Part shown: positions 1 to 9,236 of the stretch, piece by piece
Layout of the letters: every line of letters starts with the position of its first letter
Position numbering within the stretch: the stretch's first letter is position 1
Source: Patescibacteria group bacterium
GTDB lineage: Bacteria; Patescibacteriota; Microgenomatia; UBA8517
Direction of reading: 5' to 3'
Length of the DNA: 64,000 bases
NCBI GenBank assembly: GCA_035549555.1
Contig: DASZQR010000010.1
Span: forward strand, 1 to 64,000
Translations under genes and position numbers: made by a program
The notes under the pieces: model-generated
Told to the model about the DNA's origin: nothing
Databases searched by the model: none
The model's input: only the letters and a program-made list of their open reading frames with translations

Positions 1-1899
<1,899 letters not shown>

Positions 1900-1911
1900 T
1901 CTTTAGATTTT

Positions 1912-1935
1912 AATGTGCAAGTAAAATTGCACATT
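1912..1935 (+). other. 23S-5S spacer hairpin
   Basis: A perfect 9-bp stem (1912-1920 with 1927-1935) closes a 6-nt A-rich loop directly between the 23S end and the first base of 5S. Its place suggests an rRNA processing signal, for example for a double-strand-specific RNase. No T-run follows, so it is not a terminator. Confidence 0.6.
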
Positions 1936-2057
1936 TGGCCTGGTGATTAAAGCGCCGTGGAACTACCTTTTTCCATTCCGAACAAAGAAGTAAAACGCGG
2001 CAGCGGGGACGATAGCTACGGAGCAATCTGTCGTGAAAATACCTCATTGCCAGGCCA
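1936..2057 (+). rRNA. rrf: 5S ribosomal RNA
   Basis: The ends 1936-1943 and 2050-2057 form a perfect 8-bp terminal stem. Between them lie the 5S hallmarks, a CCGTGGAACTACC-type left arm and a CATTCCGAAC loop. The length of 122 nt is normal. It follows 23S by about 36 nt in the usual 23S-5S order. Seven T residues (2058-2064) follow the terminal stem at once, which would suit termination of the rRNA transcript just after 5S. Confidence 0.95.
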
Positions 2058-2074
2058 TTTTTTTATTTAGTTTA

Positions 2075-2103
2075 TTGACTTCAATATAAATTATTGTTAT
2101 TTT
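2075..2103 (+). promoter_or_regulatory. Promoter of the DNPH1-like gene (leaderless type)
   Basis: TTGACT (2075-2080), a 17-nt spacer and TATTTT (2098-2103). The start codon at 2112 lies 8 nt after the -10 box, so the predicted transcript begins at or within a few bases of the ATG. No Shine-Dalgarno sequence is present. Confidence 0.55.
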
Positions 2104-2111
2104 AACTCCAC

Positions 2112-2660
2112 ATGTTACTTCAAGAAACTAAAAACCAATCAGAAAATTTATTTCAGGGTAAAGTTATTTATTATTCAGGAAGTATTAGAGGGCATGATGC
2201 CGATAAAGAGCTTGCATATAGAATAGTAGCCTTTATGCAAGAAAACGGTGCTAATGTTTTGGATCCTCATGTAACGGCAAGAAATGCAGAAGAAAGATCA
2301 AGATTGTTTTATGAAACTTCTGGAATTAATATCGCAGCAATTAAAAGTAGAACTAAAAGAGCAATGGTTGCAAGGAAACAAGATTTAGAGTGGGTAGATA
2401 AAGCCTCACACTTAGTTGCATTAGTTACAGATCCAAGTTTAGGTGTCGGCATTGAAATTGAACACACAATTACTAAGCCACGTCTGGGGTTAAATAAAAC
2501 TCCGATGCTGTTTTTAGTAAGTGAAGAAATTTACAAACAAGATAAATTTAGCAATATGATATTAGGTATCAATCCAAGAGAAGCCGATTATGCTGTTGGA
2601 GTCTATAAAACTGAAGAAGATATTCAATGGATGATTACCGAATTCCTAACTTCTCACTAA
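2112..2660 (+). CDS. DNPH1/RCL-like 2'-deoxynucleoside 5'-phosphate N-hydrolase
   Basis: Probably cleaves the N-glycosidic bond of deoxynucleoside monophosphates, a nucleotide-pool cleaning reaction of the nucleoside deoxyribosyltransferase superfamily. Seen: an N-terminal YYSGSIRG motif (residues about 20-27) matching the FCGSIRG phosphate/ribose loop of DNPH1, 'VLDPHV' where DNPH1 has 'VLTEHV', and the block DLEWVDKASHLVALVTDPSL followed by GVGIEIE, which carries the superfamily's catalytic Glu and matches the DLxWxxxADVVVAEVTxPSLGVGYE signature. At 182 residues it is close to the family length. The insert of Arg/Lys-rich residues around 65-90 is longer than in mammalian RCL. It stands alone between the rRNA operon and an S1-protein gene with its own promoter. 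A deoxyribosyltransferase activity cannot be excluded from sequence. Confidence 0.8.
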   Translation: MLLQETKNQSENLFQGKVIYYSGSIRGHDADKELAYRIVAFMQENGANVLDPHVTARNAEERSRLFYETSGINIAAIKSRTKRAMVARKQDLEWVDKASHLVALVTDPSLGVGIEIEHTITKPRLGLNKTPMLFLVSEEIYKQDKFSNMILGINPREADYAVGVYKTEEDIQWMITEFLTSH

Positions 2661-2662
2661 GA

Positions 2663-2691
2663 TTGTTTTAAGTTCAAATTTGGTATATAAT
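2663..2691 (+). promoter_or_regulatory. Promoter of the S1-domain protein gene
   Basis: TTGTTT (2663-2668), 17-nt spacer, perfect TATAAT (2686-2691). Predicted transcription start is near 2698, leaving a leader of about 27 nt that contains a good Shine-Dalgarno site AAAGGTGG (2708-2715). It begins 3 nt after the stop codon of the previous gene. Confidence 0.7.
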
Positions 2692-2724
2692 TCCCATACA
2701 CAACTAGAAAGGTGGAAATAATGA

Positions 2725-3786
2725 ATGGCAGAAATGACAATGGCCGAGCTTTTAAAAAAGCACGGAAGTAAAGTAAAAGGCTTCACAAAGTCTCAAAAAA
2801 TTGAAGTTACTGTAAAAGAAATCAGCAAAAAATTTGCAACATTTGATGTTGGCGGTAAGGGAGAAGGAATTCTAAAAGATCTTTACTTTGCCGAAGCCAG
2901 AGACTATATTAAAACCTTAAAACCAGGCGATAAAGTAAGCGCTGTTGTTATGGAGCCTGAAAATAAAGAAGGGAATGTTGTTTTATCACTTCGTCACGCT
3001 GCAAACGATTCTCTTTGGGAAAAGCTTGAAGAGCTTAAGAAAAAAGGTGAAGCTGTTACTGTAAATATCAAAAGTTCAAATCAGTCTGGAATTTCTGTAG
3101 AATACGAAAATATTTTCGGATTTATCCCAACTTCTCAAATTGGAAAAGAAACATTAAAGAAAATTGATAAATTAGGAAATGCTCTCAAGGTAAAAATCAT
3201 CGAAATTGATCGTGATCGTAAAAAAGCAGTTTTCTCAGAAAAAGAAGTTTCAGAAGAAAAAGAAATCAAAGCCCAAAAAGATTTGATGAAGAAAATAAAA
3301 GCAGATGAAGTTTATGATGGAGTTGTTACAACAGTCACAAATTTTGGAGTTTTTGTTGAAATCAAAGTTGAAAAAGCAAAAATTGAAGGATTGGTCCACA
3401 CTTCAGAAATTTCTTGGGAAAAAGGAGATAAGCCTGCTGATTTATTTAAAATAGGAGACAAAGTCAAAGTAAAAGTATTATCGGTTACTGAAGATAAATT
3501 AGCTTTATCAATCAAACAAGCCCAAGAAGATCCATGGGAAAAGGTTGCCAAAAATTATAAAGTCGACGACAAAATAAAAGGAAAAGTTGTCAGAAATTCT
3601 GATTTTGGAACATTTGTTCAAATCGAGCCAGGAATTGAAGGATTAATTCATATTACAAAAATTCCACCAGCAACAAAAATGGAAATTGGCACTGATGTTA
3701 ATTGTTATATTGAAGAAATCGACGAAAAGAATAAAAAAATTGCTCTTGGTTTAATTCTCTCCGCCAAACCTCTTAATTACAAGTAA
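2725..3786 (+). CDS. rpsA: Ribosomal protein S1-like RNA-binding protein (four S1 domains)
   Basis: Binds mRNA on the 30S subunit and helps load it. Seen: four S1 OB-fold repeats at about residues 18-90, 105-172, 192-265 and 280-345. The third and fourth are the best preserved, with 'GVVTTVTNFGVFVEI' and 'GKVVRNSDFGTFVQI' strands and 'IEGLVHTSEIS' / 'IEGLIHITKI' motifs. Domain 2 is degenerate. E. coli S1 has six domains; short forms of about 350-400 residues are usual in Gram-positives and CPR. The start at 2725 is chosen because AAAGGTGG (2708-2715) ends 9 nt upstream; the ATG at 2721 is in another frame. A strong Shine-Dalgarno site is the exception among first genes in this window. The following unknown gene starts 6 nt after the stop and may be co-transcribed. 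Confidence 0.88.
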   Translation: MAEMTMAELLKKHGSKVKGFTKSQKIEVTVKEISKKFATFDVGGKGEGILKDLYFAEARDYIKTLKPGDKVSAVVMEPENKEGNVVLSLRHAANDSLWEKLEELKKKGEAVTVNIKSSNQSGISVEYENIFGFIPTSQIGKETLKKIDKLGNALKVKIIEIDRDRKKAVFSEKEVSEEKEIKAQKDLMKKIKADEVYDGVVTTVTNFGVFVEIKVEKAKIEGLVHTSEISWEKGDKPADLFKIGDKVKVKVLSVTEDKLALSIKQAQEDPWEKVAKNYKVDDKIKGKVVRNSDFGTFVQIEPGIEGLIHITKIPPATKMEIGTDVNCYIEEIDEKNKKIALGLILSAKPLNYK

Positions 3787-3792
3787 ACTTCT

Positions 3793-4365
3793 ATGTTGGT
3801 TGAAAACGAAAGTTATCAAGAAGCATTGTCTAGTCTTTCAGATAAGATTGACAATCAGGCCATTGCGAGATTAAACAAGTACGGAGAAACATTAAATTAC
3901 CCCTCCGAATATATAGCAAGAGGTCTCGACTCTATCGTATTTAGAGAAGGAAAATATGCGATTAAACTTTATTGTCGACCTGCTTTAAAAATACCCATAG
4001 AAAAACAAGGAGATCATTTAACAGATTATATGGATATTACCAATCAGCTGGTTTCAATAACTGAAAATGAGGGTACGGTACTATCTTTGCCATATGAAAA
4101 ATTCAATATACGTGTAAATCCAATTTTATCAATAGACTATAACGAACATTTTCAATGTTTTGTAGGAATATCTCCTTTTATTCCTGGCGCAAGTTCTCCT
4201 ACAAGAACAGAGTCAAAAATAAATGAAATAGCATCATTGTGGATGAAAGAACTTTCCGTCACGGGTATCAGTATATTGTTAATAAACACAAAATATGTAA
4301 GTCCAACAAAAATTGTCATAACAGATCTTTGTACACATATAAAAAATTTAGCTCATACAAAATAA
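3793..4365 (+). CDS. Hypothetical protein, possible degenerate kinase-like N-lobe
   Basis: Not recognised with confidence. The 190-residue protein has no signal peptide or membrane segment. Residues about 41-58, 'ARGLDSIVFREGKYAIKLY', look like the glycine-loop strand and the VIK lysine strand of protein-kinase-like or aminoglycoside-phosphotransferase folds. Near the C-terminus 'IVITDLC' sits where a DFG-like metal-binding Asp could be. There is no HxD catalytic loop and the length is too short for a complete kinase, so if the relation is real the protein is truncated or inactive. It begins 6 nt after the S1-protein stop codon, on the same strand, and ends about 20 nt before a -10 box serving radA. 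No Shine-Dalgarno site is seen. The coding assignment rests on its open length and operon-like placement. Confidence 0.6.
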   Translation: MLVENESYQEALSSLSDKIDNQAIARLNKYGETLNYPSEYIARGLDSIVFREGKYAIKLYCRPALKIPIEKQGDHLTDYMDITNQLVSITENEGTVLSLPYEKFNIRVNPILSIDYNEHFQCFVGISPFIPGASSPTRTESKINEIASLWMKELSVTGISILLINTKYVSPTKIVITDLCTHIKNLAHTK

Positions 4366-4385
4366 ATTTCGTATTATCTTTGGTG

Positions 4386-4391
4386 TATAAT
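4386..4391 (+). promoter_or_regulatory. -10 box upstream of radA
   Basis: Perfect TATAAT at 4386-4391 with no convincing -35 box at 16-18 nt. Predicted start of transcription is near 4398, giving a leader of about 25 nt before the radA ATG at 4423. Confidence 0.45.
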
Positions 4392-4422
4392 GAATTCATC
4401 ACGAAAGTGACAAGCTTTGCTT

Positions 4423-5718
4423 ATGCCTAAATCTCATTCTCTTTTTGTTTGTCAGCAATGTGGATATGAATCAGCCAAATGGCTTGGAAAATGCCCAAAT
4501 TGCTCTTCTTGGAATTCTTTTGTAGAAACTGTAGAAAAAACTTCCATTAAATCAAGTCATGCATCAAGTAATGCAAAACCTGTTAATTTAAGTGAGTATT
4601 CAACAAAGGATATTGCCCGTGTTTCAACCAAAATCTCCGAGCTTGATCGTGCTCTTGGCGGCGGAATTGTGATTGGGCAGGTAATTTTACTTGCTGGAGT
4701 TCCGGGAATTGGTAAATCAACTTTGCTTCTCCAATTGGCAAATAATTTGCAAAATGTTTTATATGTTTCGGGCGAAGAATCCGTTAATCAGATAGCTCTT
4801 CGCGCTAAAAGATTAAAAATTAATAACAATAATTTACAAATCTTAGAAACCACAAATATAGATGATGTAATAGATTCAGGAAACTCTCTAAAAGATTTAG
4901 ATTTAATAATAGTAGATAGTATTCAAACAATGGCTACAAGCGATTTGTCTGGAATGGCAGGCTCTGTTGGCCAGGTCAGAGAATGCGCTTTTCGCTTAGT
5001 TAGGCTTGCTAAATCAAATAATATTCCAATTTTTATTGTAGGTCATGTCACAAAGCAGGGTTCGGTAGCTGGTCCTCAAGTTTTAGCTCATATTGTTGAT
5101 ACAGTTTTGTGGTTTGAGGGAGATAAAAGTCTAACTTTAAGGCTTATTCGTGCAACCAAAAATCGTTTTGGTCCGGCTGATGAAGTTGGTGTTTTTGAAA
5201 TGAAAGAAAGTGGTTTGATTTCTTTAGACAATCCCGAAAAATTATTTTTATCTGATGAAAATTTAAAAGCTCCAGGGATTGTTACAAGCGCGATTATTCA
5301 AGGCAGTCGCCCAATTCTAGTGGAAATAGAAAGTTTGGTGACTCCAAGCAAATTACCTTTCCCAAAAAGAATTGCAAGCGGAGTAGACGCTAAGCGTTTT
5401 GAAATTCTTCTGGCAGTTTTAATTAAAAATTTAAATATTCCTTTATATGAATACGATTGTTTTGTAAATGTCGGTGGAGGAATTTCTGCTAAGACTCCGT
5501 CAATTGACTTGGCAATTTGTCTATCGATTATTAGTTCTTTTTATAACAAACAAATTCCCAAAAATATTTTAGCAGTTGGAGAAGTTGGACTCCTGGGAGA
5601 TATTAGAAAAGTTTTAGGGGAAGAAAAAATTAATAAACTTTCAAAAAGTTTAGGCTTTAAAGAAACACCGAAAGTACGGACTATTAAAGAACTTATTAAG
5701 ACTATAGGAATGAAGTAA
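4423..5718 (+). CDS. radA: DNA repair protein RadA (Sms)
   Basis: A RecA-related ATPase that helps process recombination intermediates and branch migration. Seen in order: an N-terminal four-cysteine zinc finger (CQQCG and CPNCSSW, residues about 10-30), Walker A 'GVPGIGKSTLL', Walker B 'LDLIIVDSIQ', the RadA-specific KNRFG motif ('ATKNRFGPADEVG') and a C-terminal Lon-protease-like domain ('VNVGGGISAKTPSIDLAI', 'AVGEVGLLGDIR'). At 431 residues it is slightly shorter than the usual 450. The frame is open from a TTG at 4417, but the ATG at 4423 fits the family N-terminus better. The 20 bp just before and including the first base of the start codon (4404-4423) recur exactly at 12403-12422. Confidence 0.95.
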   Translation: MPKSHSLFVCQQCGYESAKWLGKCPNCSSWNSFVETVEKTSIKSSHASSNAKPVNLSEYSTKDIARVSTKISELDRALGGGIVIGQVILLAGVPGIGKSTLLLQLANNLQNVLYVSGEESVNQIALRAKRLKINNNNLQILETTNIDDVIDSGNSLKDLDLIIVDSIQTMATSDLSGMAGSVGQVRECAFRLVRLAKSNNIPIFIVGHVTKQGSVAGPQVLAHIVDTVLWFEGDKSLTLRLIRATKNRFGPADEVGVFEMKESGLISLDNPEKLFLSDENLKAPGIVTSAIIQGSRPILVEIESLVTPSKLPFPKRIASGVDAKRFEILLAVLIKNLNIPLYEYDCFVNVGGGISAKTPSIDLAICLSIISSFYNKQIPKNILAVGEVGLLGDIRKVLGEEKINKLSKSLGFKETPKVRTIKELIKTIGMK

Positions 5719-5732
5719 AAAAATTATGGGAT

Positions 5733-5761
5733 TTGACAAAAATAATCAGGAATGCTATTTT
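5733..5761 (+). promoter_or_regulatory. Orphan promoter in the 5719-6118 gap
   Basis: TTGACA (5733-5738), 17-nt spacer, TATTTT (5756-5761). No open frame with a credible start follows, so if active it would make a small RNA. The -10 box lies inside the loop and 5' arm of the inverted repeat at 5748-5789. Confidence 0.35.
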
Positions 5762-5789
5762 ATGGATGCAATAAAAAAAGAGCATTCCT
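5748..5789 (+). repeat. Inverted repeat, 9-bp arms with 24-nt loop
   Basis: AGGAATGCT (5748-5756) is repeated in inverted orientation at 5781-5789. A related string (GAATAGAAATGCCC, about 5842-5855) follows 50 nt later. The arms overlap a promoter-like sequence, so they could be an operator or part of a small structured RNA. No further function can be read. Confidence 0.4.
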
Positions 5790-5980
5790 ACCGTTGGATT
5801 TATCAAACTCGTATTTTACTAAAAGTCAGATTACTCCACGAATAGAAATGCCCTTTTAAAATGATTCACTTCGCCAAAAACATATAATTGGATTTGGTTT
5901 AAAAATAAAGTAAATCATATCAAGATATTTATTTTTTGGGTCAGTTGTCAAGTAGTATTTATTTTCACAAATAAATTTTT

Positions 5981-6058
5981 GCTTAATGGGATAGGTAAGG
6001 GGCGGGTGGCACGTAGGGCAGGCTTGCTACCCGCGCCTTACAAATCTCATTATTAAGC
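5981..6058. repeat. 78-nt long imperfect palindrome (structured element)
   Basis: A stepwise stem: 5981-5987 with 6052-6058 (7 bp), 5988-5992 with 6044-6048 (5 bp including one G-T), 5995-6000 with 6036-6041 (6 bp), a single G-G mismatch, then 6002-6007 with 6029-6034 (6 bp), and a 21-nt apex that can form an alternative GTAG/CTAC pairing. The inner part is clearly richer in G+C than its surroundings. It ends 11 nt before the perfect-consensus promoter at 6070. No T-run follows, so a simple intrinsic terminator is unlikely. A mobile REP/MITE-like palindrome, a structured small RNA or a protein-binding cruciform remain possible. The rest of 5719-6118 shows no gene. Confidence 0.7.
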
Positions 6059-6069
6059 GGCTCCTATAG

Positions 6070-6098
6070 TTGACAATCTATTTGATACCCCATATAAT
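6070..6098 (+). promoter_or_regulatory. Perfect-consensus sigma-70 promoter
   Basis: TTGACA (6070-6075), exactly 17 nt, TATAAT (6093-6098). Predicted transcription start is near 6105, only about 14 nt before the ATG at 6119. It is the only promoter in the window matching the consensus at all twelve positions, suggesting strong expression of the secreted-protein/sortase gene set that follows. Confidence 0.8.
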
Positions 6099-6118
6099 TG
6101 CGGCATAATTAAAAATTA

Positions 6119-7666
6119 ATGAAATTAGATAGAAAAGAAGTATTTAAAAGAACTATCATCCCGGCCTTGTTAATTGCTGGAGCAGCTGCTTGCACAAAAG
6201 AAGGCGATCAAAATATAAACATCACACCTTCTTTAACACCAACCAACACTTTAGAAACAACCAATCAAGGTTATTCAGAATTGGCAACAGCAATGTCAAT
6301 TATATCTACCCAAAATTCAGAATTAAATGCACAAGGAACCGAAATCGGTATTATAAATCACAATAGTTCAGTAACAGGAGGGGTCGAATCATCTAATCCT
6401 TCAAATCAAGAATCAAAACCGGGAATTGTTGTTATTAATCCAACAGCAACACCAGAACCAACTATGACATCAACTTCTATTGAAACAGCTTCAGATACAG
6501 AAAATCCAACAACCAACCCACAACAAGTTTACTCTGGAGAATTTGTCTATAATAATTTTGATAAAGTTTATGGCCAAACTGATCCTTTGATGGATGCAGT
6601 TGTAGGCGAACTTAATATGGAATACACAAACTTCCAGGCAATGACCGATGATCAGAAAAAAGACGCTTTAAGAACAAATTCAACTTTTAGTTCATTGGTA
6701 AATAAATTTGCTAAAGGTACTTCAAATGATCCAATAACAGAACCAGGCCTTGGTCAGACAGAAGATGATTTTAAGGCATATAAACCTGTAAGCGAAATAA
6801 TATCTCAAAAAGACACTCTTCAAGTTGGAAGTATTTTTCATCTAAATACCAATGGACTTATGACAGGTGGAGTCTGGGCTGATGCAAATGATAGAGATGC
6901 AGCCGCAGCAATAATTGCAACAGGATTAGCTGCAACCTACGGAAATATAAATCCTGCAGAAACAATTACTGAAGCTTGGTCAAATCCAAAAGATGTTGCA
7001 GTAATAAGAAGTTTTGAAACTCAAATCTTTAATCAAATTCAAAATCAAGAATATACAACATCCATCTCAGAACAAAAAAGAAGAAAAGATAATGATAAAA
7101 ATGATCAAAGCGTCCAATTACCATCAGTCTTAAGAGAATCGGACGATTGGGAAAGCTGCGATGTTTATAGACCGACTGCAAATACAAGAGTCGATCAATT
7201 ACAGTCTTTAAGACCTGTTGAACATATAAACCAAGATATGACCACCGCAAAAGTAGAAAATTTTGGAGTAGCAAATAGTGCAAACGAAAAAGATTTAATT
7301 GTCGGAGTTGTTGAACAATCGACAAAGATTTGGGATGCAGATGCATTTACTTTTAGATCCTACAACAACAACGTCGATGGAGAAATACAAAGTACAGTCG
7401 GAGAAGAAATGGAGCCATGTGGACAATCAGCTCCAGTTGAAAAGCCAACAACACAACCAACTCAAAACCATCCAGAAACTCCAATTCCAGGAAACACTCC
7501 TGAACATCAACCAACACCAACACAGCAGATAAATACACCAAAACCACCAACCCCAACTCAAGTATGGCCAACACCAATGCCAACAAATGCAGATTTATTT
7601 ACACAAGTTCCATCACCTGTAGCAACAACAGATAAAGATACAATTCCGCCAACTAGCGTACAATAA
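6119..7666 (+). CDS. Secreted lipoprotein-like protein with Thr/Pro-rich ends
   Basis: Function not recognised. Seen: a basic N-terminus (MKLDRKEVFKR), a hydrophobic segment and a cysteine at about residue 25 in 'IAGAAACTKEG'. This resembles a lipoprotein signal although the -3 residue is Ala instead of the usual Leu. Residues about 35-140 and 440-515 are rich in Thr, Pro, Asn and Gln, with 'PTPTQ'-like repeats typical of wall-spanning linkers. The middle part (about 145-430) looks folded, with 'VYGQTDPLMDAVVGELNME' and Asp/Asn-rich segments. It is likely an extracellular protein held at the membrane or wall. It has the strongest promoter of the window, a very short leader, and is followed after 5 nt by the LPNTG protein and then by a sortase. 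Together these suggest one cell-surface unit. Confidence 0.75.
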   Translation: MKLDRKEVFKRTIIPALLIAGAAACTKEGDQNINITPSLTPTNTLETTNQGYSELATAMSIISTQNSELNAQGTEIGIINHNSSVTGGVESSNPSNQESKPGIVVINPTATPEPTMTSTSIETASDTENPTTNPQQVYSGEFVYNNFDKVYGQTDPLMDAVVGELNMEYTNFQAMTDDQKKDALRTNSTFSSLVNKFAKGTSNDPITEPGLGQTEDDFKAYKPVSEIISQKDTLQVGSIFHLNTNGLMTGGVWADANDRDAAAAIIATGLAATYGNINPAETITEAWSNPKDVAVIRSFETQIFNQIQNQEYTTSISEQKRRKDNDKNDQSVQLPSVLRESDDWESCDVYRPTANTRVDQLQSLRPVEHINQDMTTAKVENFGVANSANEKDLIVGVVEQSTKIWDADAFTFRSYNNNVDGEIQSTVGEEMEPCGQSAPVEKPTTQPTQNHPETPIPGNTPEHQPTPTQQINTPKPPTPTQVWPTPMPTNADLFTQVPSPVATTDKDTIPPTSVQ

Positions 7667-7671
7667 CCTAT

Positions 7672-9195
7672 ATGAAATTAATCAATTTTAAAAATAAAAA
7701 TTTACTTTCAGTAATTTTAGCTATATTTACAGTTATCACTTTGAGTCTTGTAGTTTTTATTTCTAAAGCATCTGCAAATGTTACTTTTGAAACAGGAGAT
7801 ATCTTTAGAGGAAAAGACATTACAGCTGGCCAAACTGATTATTCAGATCCAGTTAACGCAGCTAACGGTCAAACAGTTCGTGCCAATCTTACTGTTTGGA
7901 ATCAGGGAACAGATCCTGCAACCAACACACGTGTAAATTTTGATTTCAGCAATCCAGAAAAGTTAGCAGCAACAATAGCTGCAGATGGCGGAGCTACGAT
8001 GTCAGATAACATAACAGTTACTCCTTCAGGAAGTAATGTTAGTTTGATATCAGGAACTGCACAAAAATTCGGACCAGGATGTTCTTCAGGTTGTGCAATT
8101 TCTGATTCAGAAATTGCAAATGGCATAAATTTAGGTACAGTACAACCAGGAAGCACAAATAGTTACCAGATAGTATTTAATTTATCAGTAACAGGTAACC
8201 CTAAAACAACCAATGCTTTTTTCAGAACTGGAAATATTGTTGATGGAGGAGACAGAACAACAAGACTTGTCGATTGGGAAGATCCAATTCAAGCAAACCC
8301 TGGAGATACAATCGAATTTCGTATTCAAGTTATAAACGATGGAACAAGTGCTGTAACAAATACAACAGTAAAAGGAGATCTTCCTACAAACTCGGGTTTA
8401 AATCTAAACATAACAGGTTCTGCTTCAGGAGATTCAGTCCAAACGGTTTCAGACATAGCAACAGTTCACGTTTCAGGAACTCAAGTTGAAAGCATCACTT
8501 ACCTTCCAGGACATGCTCGTATGTTTGGTCCAGGTTGTGATACTACAAATGGTTGTCCTCTTTCAGATAGCATAGTCACAAGCGGTATTAATATTGGAAC
8601 TGTTAATCCAGGTGTAACCAATAGTTATCAAGTTGCATTTAAGGCAGTTTTGTCAAACTATAATGTTCCAACTCCAACCCCAACTGTAACTCCAACCCCA
8701 ACACCTACAGCTACGCCAACTCCAACTCCTACAGTGACCCCAACCCCTACACCAACCAATTCACCAAGCCCAACAAGCTCTTGTTCAACTCTTAGCGCAA
8801 CGACAACTAGCGGAACAGCAGCCTTAACAATCACATTCACGGGTAGTGGATCAGATTCAAACGGAAGTATTCAACAATATCAATTTAATTTTGGTGACAA
8901 TTCAAATGGACAAAACCAAATTGTAACAAGCTCAAGTAATCAACAAAGCCACACTTATTACAATTCAGGAACATATAATGCAAACTTAATAGTTGAAGAC
9001 TCAAGAGGAAATTGGGTCGGAGGCGGAAGCTGCCAATTAAATATTAATGTAAGCAGTAAGCCTACAGTTTTAGGAGCAACCGCTCCGCCGAGTTTACCAA
9101 ACACAGGTTCAAATGATACATTCTATTTGGCAATAGCCGCGTTTCCAACTCTTCTTGGTGGATTCTACTTATACAGAAAGTTTAGATTAATCTGA
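7672..9195 (+). CDS. LPNTG wall-anchored surface protein with PKD domain
   Basis: Seen: a signal peptide (residues 1-36, ending 'SKASA'), two related repeats of about 130-140 residues, each carrying a cysteine pair ('FGPGCSSGC' and 'FGPGCDTTNGC') followed by 'SDS...INxGTVxPGxTNSYQ', a Pro-Thr linker (about 330-365), a PKD domain with 'YQFNFGDNS' and 'SHTYYNSGTYNANLIVED', and a C-terminal sorting signal: LPNTG, hydrophobic helix, basic tail 'YRKFR'. The repeats resemble the DUF11/conserved-repeat beta domains of surface proteins. The sortase encoded 41 nt downstream is the obvious processing enzyme. A TACAAT box (7659-7664) overlaps the preceding stop codon and lies 7 nt before this ATG, so a second, leaderless start of transcription is possible. 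Confidence 0.85.
   Translation: MKLINFKNKNLLSVILAIFTVITLSLVVFISKASANVTFETGDIFRGKDITAGQTDYSDPVNAANGQTVRANLTVWNQGTDPATNTRVNFDFSNPEKLAATIAADGGATMSDNITVTPSGSNVSLISGTAQKFGPGCSSGCAISDSEIANGINLGTVQPGSTNSYQIVFNLSVTGNPKTTNAFFRTGNIVDGGDRTTRLVDWEDPIQANPGDTIEFRIQVINDGTSAVTNTTVKGDLPTNSGLNLNITGSASGDSVQTVSDIATVHVSGTQVESITYLPGHARMFGPGCDTTNGCPLSDSIVTSGINIGTVNPGVTNSYQVAFKAVLSNYNVPTPTPTVTPTPTPTATPTPTPTVTPTPTPTNSPSPTSSCSTLSATTTSGTAALTITFTGSGSDSNGSIQQYQFNFGDNSNGQNQIVTSSSNQQSHTYYNSGTYNANLIVEDSRGNWVGGGSCQLNINVSSKPTVLGATAPPSLPNTGSNDTFYLAIAAFPTLLGGFYLYRKFRLI
8664..8768 (+). repeat. Pro-Thr coding microsatellite
   Basis: About 105 bp built of CCAACTCCAACC-like units coding for an alternating Pro-Thr linker between the surface repeats and the PKD domain. 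Its length may vary between strains by slippage. The linker probably spans the cell wall. Confidence 0.8.
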
Positions 9196-9230
9196 CATTC
9201 TAATGTCATCTTGAGCGTTAGTCGAAAGAT
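9193..9230. repeat. Double hairpin overlapping a stop codon
   Basis: TGACAT/ATGTCA (9193-9198 with 9203-9208, 4-nt loop) starts on the TGA stop of the LPNTG gene. A second weak stem ATCTT/AAGAT (9208-9212 with 9226-9230) adjoins it. The string TCATCTTGAGCG...AGTCGAAAGAT resembles, from memory, dispersed TCATxCTGAGCGxAGTCGAAxxAT intergenic repeats seen in many genomes. No T-run follows. Confidence 0.45.
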
Positions 9231-9236
9231 AATTAT

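Noticed and set aside
4239-4430. 63-codon plus frame overlapping the unknown gene and radA start
   Set aside because: It lies out of frame within the unknown gene and has Tyr/Lys-rich random-looking content with no start signal.
5981-6058. Intrinsic terminator
   Set aside because: The stem is far longer than usual and is not followed by a T-run on either strand; the first gene upstream ends 260 bp away.
8664-8768. CRISPR-like or tandem regulatory array in the CCAACTCC repeats
   Set aside because: There are no spacers; the repeat is in frame and codes for a Pro-Thr linker.
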